Shown: positions 1 through 6,606 of the stretch, piece by piece
How the letters are laid out: each line of letters opens with the position of its first letter
Numbering within the stretch: the stretch's first letter is position 1
DNA from: DATJUF01 sp035524095
GTDB lineage: Bacteria > Desulfobacterota > Binatia > Binatales > Binataceae
Assembly (NCBI GenBank): GCA_035524095.1
Contig: DATKPK010000112.1
Coordinates: 1 to 12,973 of the forward strand
DNA: 12,973 bases
Direction: 5' to 3'
The notes under the pieces: generated by a model
Told to the model about the DNA's origin: nothing
The model's database searches: none
Seen by the model: only the letters and a program-made list of their open reading frames with translations
Translations under genes and position numbers: made by a program

Positions 1-221
1 GCTGGCGATGCTCGGAGTAGCGGTTCATTGGGAGCTGTGAAATGAGTCCTGCTCTCGGCATCGGCCTGAAGGATCATCTCGCATTCTTTGGCCGTGTTGA
101 AGCTTTCGATTGTCGTCCACTGTGATAGCGGAGCACTCGCATTGGGCCGTCCGCTTTGCATCGGAGGCAACATGAGATACCAGCCCGCCAAGGCGAGAGC
201 GGCGGTGTTGTAAGCCCTCAT
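1..221 (-). CDS. Small putative exported protein, 3' end beyond the left edge
   Basis: An open frame starts at an ATG (complement of 219-221) and runs without a stop to base 1, giving 73 visible codons. The start begins MRAYNTAALALAGWYLM and is preceded by ACAGGA a few bases upstream, a reasonable ribosome binding site. Residues 5-19 are hydrophobic, like a short signal peptide or N-terminal anchor. A Ser/Pro-rich stretch follows, then a polar segment with one Cys (KECEM) in the context PLSQW...SFNTAKECE. I recall this pattern from small uncharacterised secreted proteins, but I cannot name a family or function. It lies 48 bp after the monooxygenase gene on the same strand, so it could be the last gene of that operon. 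A longer-looking ORF at 25-240 in another frame has no such protein features. The evidence is composition, start context and the absence of stops. Confidence 0.6.
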   Translation of the reverse strand, partial: MRAYNTAALALAGWYLMLPPMQSGRPNASAPLSQWTTIESFNTAKECEMILQADAESRTHFTAPNEPLLRASP

Positions 222-269
222 GCTGGTCCTGTAGCAGCACGATCTCCCCAGCCGAATGACAGCGCTAGG

Positions 270-1649
270 TCAGGGGCGGTGTGGGGGGCAGGGGCGGGAG
301 CCGATCGCAGGGCGCTCGAGGCCGAGGTTTTCACGCAGAGTCGTGCCGGTGTAGTCCTTGCGGAATTTGCCGCGACGTTGAAGTTCGGGCACGACCAGAC
401 GCACGAAATCCTCGTAGGCGCCGGGCATATGCGTCGCGGCCAGGACGAAGCCATCGCAAGCGCCGCCCTCGAACCATTCTTCCATCTGATCGGCGATCAT
501 TTTGGCGGTGCCGGAGAAGGTCGGTAATTCGCGAAGGGTACCGCGCCCGCTGAACTGGGCGAAGTCACGGACCGTCGGGTTAGGCTTGCCGCTGAGCTGA
601 ACGACACGATCGCGAATCGCTTGCAGGCCGCTGATTGCCGCGAGTTCTTCGTTGGTGAAGGCCTCGTCCATGCCCTTGGAAGCGAAGTCGAAATTGAGGA
701 CTTCGGAGAGCAGCGCGAGCGTGTCGATGGGCTTGGCGAGACTGTTGATCATCGCGAGCTTGTCCTCGGCGATGGTCTGGGTCTCGCCAGCGACGACATA
801 GACAGCGGGGGCGACCGCGACGTCGTTGGGATCGCGGCCAAGCGTGGCGAGCAGATCCTTCAACTGCCGGTAGCTGCGCTTCGCGACAGCGAGATTGGCG
901 TAGATCACGAAGACCAGATCGGCCCATCGCGCCGCGAAGGTCTGACCGCGGCCGCTTTGACCCGCCTGAATCAGAACGGGGCGGCCTTGGGCGGAACGAG
1001 GCACAGTGAAGGGCCCGCGCGAATGGAACCATTGGCCATCAAAATTCAAACGGCGGACTTTGGCTGGATCGGCGAAGACGCCGGTCTCGCGATCCATCTG
1101 GAGGGCGTCGTCCTGCCAGGTGTCCCAGTGGCCCAGTACTACTTCCATGAACTCTTCGGCCCGGTCGTACCGGAGGTCGTGGGCGAGGACCTCGCGCTCG
1201 CCGAAGTTAGCGGCCTCGGAATTGTTGAGAGAGGTGACGACGTTCCAGGCGACGCGGCCGCCAAGCATCAGATCGAGTGTGGCGAAGACGCGCGCGACGT
1301 GAAACGGCTCGTAGTAGGTGGTCGAATAGGTCGCGCCGATACCCAGATGACGGGTCGCAAGGCCCATCGCGGTGAGGATCGGTATGAGATCCATTTTGAC
1401 GACGCGGACACCGGCGCGGACGCTTTCGACGAAACTGTCGCCGTAGCGATCGGGCATCGCGAGGCGATCGTCGAAGAAGGCAAGGTGGAATTTGCCCTCC
1501 TCAAGAATGCGGCCGATGCGCTGGTAATACTCGAAGCCCATGAAGTCGGGCGCGGTACCGGGATAACGCCATGAAGCGGGATAGTTGGAACAGTTCTGGG
1601 CCTGCAGGAAGCCGACGAGGACCATCTGCCGTGGAGTGCCAGTCGTCAT
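270..1649 (-). CDS. NtaA/SnaA/DmoA-family flavin-dependent monooxygenase (LLM class)
   Basis: This 459-residue protein has the full length of the nitrilotriacetate monooxygenase component A family. These are FMNH2-using oxygenases with a bacterial-luciferase-like TIM barrel, supplied by a separate flavin reductase. Family signatures are visible: RVAWNVVTS at 132-140, the QAGQSGRG turn at 228-235 that usually contacts the flavin phosphate, a GGACDGF segment near the end of the barrel, and a C-terminal LVVPELQRRGKFRKDY...GTTLRENLGL block. AAGGA seven bases before the ATG supports this start over the Met at residue 9. The gene lies 60 bp after the CoA-transferase gene on the same strand, so co-transcription is likely. 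Related enzymes attack aminopolycarboxylates, alkyl sulfides, sulfones or heterocycles. The substrate cannot be read from sequence. No flavin reductase gene is in the window, so the partner must be encoded elsewhere. The family call is firm and the substrate is unknown. Confidence 0.9.
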   Translation of the reverse strand: MTTGTPRQMVLVGFLQAQNCSNYPASWRYPGTAPDFMGFEYYQRIGRILEEGKFHLAFFDDRLAMPDRYGDSFVESVRAGVRVVKMDLIPILTAMGLATRHLGIGATYSTTYYEPFHVARVFATLDLMLGGRVAWNVVTSLNNSEAANFGEREVLAHDLRYDRAEEFMEVVLGHWDTWQDDALQMDRETGVFADPAKVRRLNFDGQWFHSRGPFTVPRSAQGRPVLIQAGQSGRGQTFAARWADLVFVIYANLAVAKRSYRQLKDLLATLGRDPNDVAVAPAVYVVAGETQTIAEDKLAMINSLAKPIDTLALLSEVLNFDFASKGMDEAFTNEELAAISGLQAIRDRVVQLSGKPNPTVRDFAQFSGRGTLRELPTFSGTAKMIADQMEEWFEGGACDGFVLAATHMPGAYEDFVRLVVPELQRRGKFRKDYTGTTLRENLGLERPAIGSRPCPPHRP

Positions 1650-1709
1650 TTGGAAGTCCTTGAAGTCATCGCTGGCGTTATCCTTAGCATGACCCTTGCG
1701 GGTAAGTGA

Positions 1710-2921
1710 CTAGATGATTTCGCGGGCGCGCAGTTCGTCGATGCGGGCGGAATCGAGACCCAGCCAATCGTGGAGTACAACGTCGGTATCGACGCCCTTG
1801 TGGCGGCCGAGATGGTTGATTTGGCCGGGGGTAAGGGAGAGCCGCGGGACAATCGAGGGAATGATGACTTCGCCCAGTTCGGCATCGGGAACCTTCACCA
1901 GATTCTCGCGAGCCTGATAGTGCGGGTCGGCGAAGATGTCGGCGATGCTATTGATCGGGCCGCATGGAACCTCGGCGTCGAGGCAGATGCGCATCAGATC
2001 ATCGCGAGAATGGCTGCCGACCCAGGCGGCGACGAGCGTGTTGATCTCGTCACGATGCTCGACGCGCGCGTGCATACGGGCATAACGGGGATCGGCGGCG
2101 AGTTCGGGACGGCCCATCGCGTTGGCCAAGCGCTCGAACATCTTGTCGCTCGAACAAGCGAGCGCAATCCACGAGCCGTCGGAGCATTGATAGTGGCTGT
2201 GCGGGACGATGGCAGCGGTATCGGCACCCATCCGCTCGCGGACGATCCCGAAGCGGGCGAAGGCCGGAACGAGTTCATCAAGGAAACGGAAGACCGATTC
2301 GTAGAGGGCGACGTCGACGTACTGGCCGAGGCCTGTATTGTCGCGATGGCGCAGAGCGAGCATCGTGCCGAGTGCGCCGTAGAGGCCGGAGAGGTAATCG
2401 CCGAAGCCCATTGCACCCTGAGTGGCGGGTTTGCCGCCGGGATCGCCGGTGAGATACGAGATGCCGCTGAACGCATGGGCGATGCGCGCGAAGCCCGGGC
2501 GATCCTTGTTGGGGCCGGTCTGGCCGTAGGCGGTGATACGGACCATCACGAGGCGGGGATTGATGGCTTTCAAATCTTCGTAGCCGAGGCCCCACTTCTC
2601 CATCGTGCCCGGGCGGAAGTTCTCGATCACAACGTCAGCTTTTTGCGCGAGTTGCTTGAAGAGTTCGGCGCCCTCGGGACGGCCGAGATTGAGTGTGATG
2701 TTGCGCTTGTTGCGCGACTCGCTCATCCACATCAAGGTTTCGCCGTTTTCGGCGCGCATCCCAAGACTCCGCAGAGGGTCGTCGATTTTGGGATGCTCGA
2801 CCTTGATTACTTCGGCGCCGAATTCGGAAAGGATCGTGGCGCAGAAGGGGCCTGCGAGGAAAGTCGCAGCGTCGAGGACACGGATGCCGCTGAGCGGCAT
2901 CGTTGGGGAATCAGCGCTCAT
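1710..2921 (-). CDS. CaiB/BaiF (family III) CoA-transferase
   Basis: This 403-residue protein has the standard length for family III CoA-transferases, which move CoA between carboxylic acids. The N-terminus has the family hallmarks PLSGIRVLDAATFLAGP, the EFGAEVIKVEHP strand at about 33-44, and NKRNITLNL at 71-79. The catalytic aspartate is most likely D175, in GFGDYLSGLYGA just before the ALRHRDNTGLGQYVDV block. This is the usual place for the Asp that forms the acyl-anhydride intermediate. A second domain with RVEHRDEIN and a C-terminal GVDTDVVLHDWLGL helix completes the fold. The ATG overlaps the stop of the upstream lyase gene as ATGA, and there is no strong separate Shine-Dalgarno, so translation is probably coupled. 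The pairing suggests that the acid made into a thioester here is the lyase's substrate, such as malate or a methylated or citramalate-like analogue. Substrate specificity in this family cannot be read from motifs. Confidence 0.92.
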   Translation of the reverse strand: MSADSPTMPLSGIRVLDAATFLAGPFCATILSEFGAEVIKVEHPKIDDPLRSLGMRAENGETLMWMSESRNKRNITLNLGRPEGAELFKQLAQKADVVIENFRPGTMEKWGLGYEDLKAINPRLVMVRITAYGQTGPNKDRPGFARIAHAFSGISYLTGDPGGKPATQGAMGFGDYLSGLYGALGTMLALRHRDNTGLGQYVDVALYESVFRFLDELVPAFARFGIVRERMGADTAAIVPHSHYQCSDGSWIALACSSDKMFERLANAMGRPELAADPRYARMHARVEHRDEINTLVAAWVGSHSRDDLMRICLDAEVPCGPINSIADIFADPHYQARENLVKVPDAELGEVIIPSIVPRLSLTPGQINHLGRHKGVDTDVVLHDWLGLDSARIDELRAREII

Positions 2922-3919
2922 CTTTTGGCTGAGCCTGCGGATTGACCGCGCTGGGCAATCGCGTCGTGCTTGCGCTGGATGTTTTCGGCGACCTTGAAAT
3001 GAGCCATGTCGATCATCTTACCGTCGAGGCTGGCGGCACCGCGACCCTGAGCGACGGCTTCGTTCATGGTGGCAACAAGGCGCGCCGACCATTCGAGGGT
3101 TTCGGGCGACGGCGAATAGACTTCGTTGGCGATCGCGACCTGACTCGGATGAATCGCCCATTTGCCTTCCAGACCGAGGACAGCCGAGCGTTCGGCGCAG
3201 GCGCGATAGCCGTCGGTATCGGCGTAATCGACATACGGGCCATCGATGGCGCGGAGGCCATAGGCGCGGCAAGCATTAGCCATGCGGGCCAGAGCGAAAT
3301 GCCATTTGTCATTCCAATGACGCTCGCGCTCGCCGCGCTCGTTGGGCGCGGTCAGGATCGAATACTTGGCAACGGCAGAGCCGAAGAGGACGTCCCCGGT
3401 CTGCATACTGACGGAATAGTCGCCGACCCCGAAGATCATCGCTTCGAGGCGATCGGAAGAAGCCGCGATCGCTTCGACATTGGACATGCCGAGGGCGGTT
3501 TCGATCAGGACTTCGAGGCCGAAGGGTTCCTTGCGCTTAACGTCAGCCTCGATTTGGCCGAGCAAAGTATCGATGTATTGAACGTCGAAGGGTGTGCCGG
3601 TTTTGGGCAGCATGAACATGTCAAGCCGAGGGCATTGAAGGCCGATATCGAGGATGTCGCGGAAGTTCCAGGGCGTATCGAGGCCGTTGACGCGGACGGC
3701 GACGGTTTTATCCCCCCAATCGACTTCGTTGAGTGCCGCGATAGCGTTGCGACGAGCGTTGACCTTCTGCTCAGGCGCGACCGCATCTTCGAGGTCGAGG
3801 AAAATGACGTCGGCGTCGCCACGGGCGGCCTTGGGAAAGAAGTGTGGTGAGGTGGCGGGAACGGCGAGCTCGGAGCGCTGCAATCTGAATCGTCGCGGCT
3901 TATGAATGGTTAGTGACAT
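2918..3919 (-). CDS. Malyl-CoA-lyase-like HpcH/HpaI (CitE superfamily) CoA-ester lyase
   Basis: This 333-residue TIM-barrel lyase probably cleaves a 3-hydroxyacyl-CoA (malyl-CoA type) to an acyl-CoA plus an oxo-acid. The layout matches bacterial L-malyl-CoA/beta-methylmalyl-CoA lyases from end to end. It has LDLEDAV at 41-47 (E44), the substrate arginine in VRVNGLDTP (R76), IETALG with E140, and FGVGD with D167. E140 and D167 match the Mg2+ ligands described for the Rhodobacter enzyme. KWAIHPSQ lies at 253-260 and GKMIDMAHFK carries D304, which matches the catalytic C-terminal Asp given from a neighbouring subunit. Simple CitE proteins are shorter and lack this tail, so malyl-CoA lyase is the better match. 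CAGGA lies about nine bases before the ATG. It is the first gene of the leftward group and overlaps the CoA-transferase gene by 4 bp. Citramalyl-CoA or a branched analogue remains possible as substrate. Confidence 0.85.
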   Translation of the reverse strand: MSLTIHKPRRFRLQRSELAVPATSPHFFPKAARGDADVIFLDLEDAVAPEQKVNARRNAIAALNEVDWGDKTVAVRVNGLDTPWNFRDILDIGLQCPRLDMFMLPKTGTPFDVQYIDTLLGQIEADVKRKEPFGLEVLIETALGMSNVEAIAASSDRLEAMIFGVGDYSVSMQTGDVLFGSAVAKYSILTAPNERGERERHWNDKWHFALARMANACRAYGLRAIDGPYVDYADTDGYRACAERSAVLGLEGKWAIHPSQVAIANEVYSPSPETLEWSARLVATMNEAVAQGRGAASLDGKMIDMAHFKVAENIQRKHDAIAQRGQSAGSAKR

Positions 3920-4139
3920 GCGCTGGCGTCCTGCGGCTTGGAATTATGATCGGGCATAGCTGGAGACGGTGCGAACACTTACGGCTGTACGAATAAAATT
4001 GCCCAAAAGTACTGGCGATCCAAGCATGGCGACGCCTGAATGGCAACCGCACTGCGTTTGACGGCGGAGGCAGGTTCGCCGTACTAGTTGGAGATGCGGG
4101 CGGCGGCATCGCCGCTGATCTGTGCCTGGAGGTAGGACG
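3920..4139. promoter_or_regulatory. Divergent intergenic control region of the catabolic locus
   Basis: These 220 bp separate the leftward lyase operon from the rightward reductase/amidohydrolase genes and hold no convincing ORF. For the rightward side, TTGACG at 4058-4063 followed after 18 bp by TACTAG at 4082-4087 is a weak sigma70-like pair, and GGAGG at 4128-4132 is the ribosome binding site. The sequence GCGGC-ATC-GCCGC at 4103-4115 could form a small hairpin in the leader. For the leftward side, CATAAT (complement of 3943-3948) resembles a -10 box but lacks a good -35. I see no long palindrome that would mark an operator, so regulation cannot be assigned. Confidence 0.4.
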
Positions 4140-5138
4140 ATGGAGCATCGCGCATTTGGCCAGACCGGTATCCAGATATCGGCAGTGGGATTTGGCTGCT
4201 GGGAAATCGGCGGGGGCTACGGGAGTATCGAGGAGACCGAGTTCATCAAGGCGGTTAATCGGGCGCTGGATATCGGAATCAACAGCTTCGATACAGCGGA
4301 GGCGTATGGCTTCGGTGCGTCGGAGAAGTCGCTGGCCAAGGCACTGGGCGGAAGGCGTAAAGAGGCGGTGATCACGACCAAGTTCGGCGTCGGCTATCCG
4401 GATACGCCGAATTACCGGGACAGTTCACGCAAGCGCGTGACGGAGTCGATCGAGAAAAGCCTCAAGGCACTGAACACTGACTACGTGGATGTCTACTTGA
4501 TCCACTGGCCGGATAGGAACGTACCGTTCGAGGAGCCGATGCGGGCGCTTGACGACCTGGTCAAGCAGGGCAAGGTGCGCGCGGTCGGGCTATCGAACTT
4601 CAAACTGCATGAAATCAAGGCCTGCGAAGAGACGCGGCGGGTGGACGTCGTCCAATATTGCTGGAACATGTTCGATCGGCGGATGGAGGAGGAGATTTTC
4701 CCATACTGCCGCCTGAAGAATATCGGCGTGATGGCGTATGGATCGCTCGCCTATGGAATGCTGACCGGGACGCTGACGGAAGAAGGGGCGTTCGATAAGG
4801 GCGACTGGCGATCCAAGGGCGGCAAGCTCGGGAACATCAACCTGTTCCAGCATCTGTTCGGACCAGACCATTTCCTGAAGAACCTGCGAGCGGTCGAGGA
4901 GTTGAAGGGCATAGCGAAGCGCTACGGCAAGACGCTGCCGCAGTTGGCGCTGCGCTGGACGACCTCGAATAAGGTGGTGAGCACGGCACTCGTTGGATGC
5001 CGCAATCCGCGAGAGGTCGACGATAATGCGGGCGCGCTCGGATGGACGATTACGGACGCCGATATGAAGGAAATCGACGCGATTTTCGCCCGCCAGGGTG
5101 CGATCACAAACCCCAAGGTCTGGCTGGAGACAGAATAA
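4140..5138 (+). CDS. Aldo/keto reductase
   Basis: This 332-residue protein is a complete (alpha/beta)8-barrel aldo/keto reductase, probably an NADPH-dependent carbonyl reductase or alcohol dehydrogenase in the cytosol. The catalytic tetrad is intact: D51 and Y56 in FDTAEAYGFGASE, K81 in TTKFG, and H122 in LIHWPD. The VRAVGLSNF segment and the C-terminal cofactor-binding stretch (STALVGCRNPREVDDN) are present, as in the YajO/Tas-type and general-stress AKR groups. I place the start at the ATG at 4140 because GGAGG ends seven bases before it. A GTG at 4122 in the same frame would add six residues and overlap that Shine-Dalgarno. It is the first gene of the rightward group and sits 52 bp before the amidohydrolases, so it may act on an intermediate of the same pathway. 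The physiological substrate is unknown. Confidence 0.93.
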   Translation: MEHRAFGQTGIQISAVGFGCWEIGGGYGSIEETEFIKAVNRALDIGINSFDTAEAYGFGASEKSLAKALGGRRKEAVITTKFGVGYPDTPNYRDSSRKRVTESIEKSLKALNTDYVDVYLIHWPDRNVPFEEPMRALDDLVKQGKVRAVGLSNFKLHEIKACEETRRVDVVQYCWNMFDRRMEEEIFPYCRLKNIGVMAYGSLAYGMLTGTLTEEGAFDKGDWRSKGGKLGNINLFQHLFGPDHFLKNLRAVEELKGIAKRYGKTLPQLALRWTTSNKVVSTALVGCRNPREVDDNAGALGWTITDADMKEIDAIFARQGAITNPKVWLETE

Positions 5139-5154
5139 GGGATTGCGCTAGAAT
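5127..5154 (+). promoter_or_regulatory. Possible sigma70-type promoter before the amidohydrolase pair
   Basis: GAGACA at 5127-5132 and TAGAAT at 5149-5154 are separated by 16 bp. They match the -35 and -10 consensus at four and five of six positions. The predicted start of transcription lies near 5161, and a GCGAGG ribosome binding site follows at 5179. The box overlaps the end of the aldo/keto reductase gene, so the amidohydrolases may be transcribed both from here and by read-through. It is a visual match only. Confidence 0.3.
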
Positions 5155-5190
5155 CGCGTAAGTTGAGGACTGCAAAAGCGAGGTATCCAC

Positions 5191-6603
5191 ATGCCCGTTC
5201 AGAAGTTTGCACCGATGACGAAGAATTTTCCGACCTTCGACTGTGATGCTCATGTCACTGAACCGCCGTGGCTATGGGATCGGGCCAAGGATTGGCTGAC
5301 CGCAAGCGAATACGAGGACTTGAAGAATAGTATCTGGTTCGACAAGGACAGCGAGCAGCTAATCGTCAACGGCTTTGCAGACACCGGACTGGGCTCGCAG
5401 CGAATCGGCGGAACGGCCGGCGTCGTGAATGTACTGAGCCTCGCGGGGCCTGGACTCAAACACAATATCCAGCGCGCGCTCAACGTGCGGAACCTGAACC
5501 GCAAGACTGCGTTGACCAAGGAACAAGCGGCATACCTCGACCATCGCGGATCGTACGAGCCGAAACCGCGGCTGAAGGACATGGACACACAGGGAATCGA
5601 TCAGGTGATGATCATCCCGACGGATATCGATACCTATCCCTGGATTCAAAGCGCGACTGGCGCACGGGCAATGTGTAAGGCCTACAACGATTGGGCCTAC
5701 GAGTATTGCCAGGAGAATCCGGAGCGGCTCTATTTCGCGGCGCTGCTACCGATGCAGGATCCGAAGTTCGCCGAGCAGGAAGTCTACAGAGTGGCAGCGA
5801 AGGGCTGCCGCGTCGGATTGATACGGCCGATCGATGCGATGGGCAACTATCCGATTCAACCGAAGTACTCGCGCGTTTGGCATGCGATGGAAGAGACCGG
5901 CGTCGTTTACGGAATGCACCCATTCCCGGCGCTCGGTGTGCTGAAACCGCCGGGATACTCAGAGCAGTATTCGGGGGCGGAGTTAATCGCGCTGACTGCA
6001 ACGTCGTCGGGATTGCCGCACTCCTTCCTGACAAACGTACAGAATTTCCAGGCCGAAGCGTCGATGTGGGTTGCGATGGTGCTGATGTCGGGTTTCTTCG
6101 AGCGCTATCCGAAGATTCGCGCGGCGGTGTTCGAGGCGTCGTCAACATGGCTCAGCTTTATCGTCGATGAATGTGACAAGGCCTACAAATTGTACCGAAA
6201 CGAACGCAAGCTAGCGCCTCTGAAGCGGCTGCCGAGTGAGACGTTCTTTGAATATTGCGTGACCGGCTTTGAGGGCGATGAAGCGCCGCCGTCGCGACTA
6301 CCTGAGTTCTACGAGAATATTTTGGCGTGGTCGTCGGACGTCTATCATCACGATGGCGATGACGCGTGGCGGGCGATTGAGACGATGCGCAAGTGCGAGT
6401 TGCCGGAAGCATATCAGGCGAAGTTCCTGGGTGATAATGCGCGGCGCATGTACAGAATCGACAAGCCCAAGACGTTCATTCGCGAGCGTGAGACCGAGAT
6501 TCAGCGGCCGGACTGGTGGCCCACTGAAGAAGAGATCCGCGAATCCCTGAAGCCGGAAGCAGCGATGCGGTCGGTTTCCGGGACGAATGTCAGGATGAAC
6601 TGA
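5191..6603 (+). CDS. Amidohydrolase-superfamily protein (Amidohydro_2/ACMSD-like), paralogue A
   Basis: This 470-residue metal-dependent hydrolase or decarboxylase has the Amidohydro_2 TIM-barrel fold. The N-terminal metal motif appears as FDCDAHVTEP (D19, H21), the Asp-for-His variant common in this clade. The PRLKDMDTQGIDQVMIIPT strand at about 126-144 and AYNDWAYEYC at about 164-173 are typical. H243 in YGMHPF is a likely second metal ligand. D383 in WSSDVYHHDG sits where the family has the (S/T)DYPH aspartate, here with YPH changed to VYHH. GCGAGG lies seven bases before the ATG, and the Met at residue 9 has no Shine-Dalgarno. The next gene, a paralogue, starts 3 bp after its stop. Enzymes of this fold hydrolyse C-N or C-C bonds or remove carboxyl groups from ring-derived acids. 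The reaction here is unknown. Confidence 0.88.
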   Translation: MPVQKFAPMTKNFPTFDCDAHVTEPPWLWDRAKDWLTASEYEDLKNSIWFDKDSEQLIVNGFADTGLGSQRIGGTAGVVNVLSLAGPGLKHNIQRALNVRNLNRKTALTKEQAAYLDHRGSYEPKPRLKDMDTQGIDQVMIIPTDIDTYPWIQSATGARAMCKAYNDWAYEYCQENPERLYFAALLPMQDPKFAEQEVYRVAAKGCRVGLIRPIDAMGNYPIQPKYSRVWHAMEETGVVYGMHPFPALGVLKPPGYSEQYSGAELIALTATSSGLPHSFLTNVQNFQAEASMWVAMVLMSGFFERYPKIRAAVFEASSTWLSFIVDECDKAYKLYRNERKLAPLKRLPSETFFEYCVTGFEGDEAPPSRLPEFYENILAWSSDVYHHDGDDAWRAIETMRKCELPEAYQAKFLGDNARRMYRIDKPKTFIRERETEIQRPDWWPTEEEIRESLKPEAAMRSVSGTNVRMN

Positions 6604-6606
6604 GTA

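Noticed and set aside
25..240. A 71-codon minus-strand ORF at the left edge
   Set aside because: It has no protein-like features, while the overlapping frame starting at 221 has a Shine-Dalgarno, a hydrophobic leader and no stop to the window edge.
621..1574. A 317-codon plus-strand ORF opposite the monooxygenase
   Set aside because: It is the antisense frame of a well-supported gene. The protein is without domains or signatures, and GC-biased codons make such shadow ORFs common.
1770..2945. A 391-codon plus-strand ORF opposite the CoA-transferase
   Set aside because: The CoA-transferase frame has complete family motifs. The antisense product resembles no protein and shows the same skewed composition as other shadow frames.
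2942..3850. A 302-codon plus-strand ORF opposite the lyase
   Set aside because: It is antisense to a lyase with all catalytic residues in place, and it has no recognisable motif.
1710..3919. Reading the lyase/transferase pair as proof of the 3-hydroxypropionate CO2-fixation bicycle
   Set aside because: No other bicycle enzyme is in the window, and both families serve many pathways. Only the local activation-and-cleavage idea is kept.
4103..4115. Small GCGGC-ATC-GCCGC hairpin before the aldo/keto reductase as an attenuator or riboswitch
   Set aside because: A 5-bp stem with a 3-base loop in GC-rich DNA is easily found by chance, and no alternative structure or T-tract accompanies it.
4122..4139. 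GTG start of the aldo/keto reductase at 4122
   Set aside because: It would contain the strong GGAGG that is correctly spaced for the ATG at 4140.
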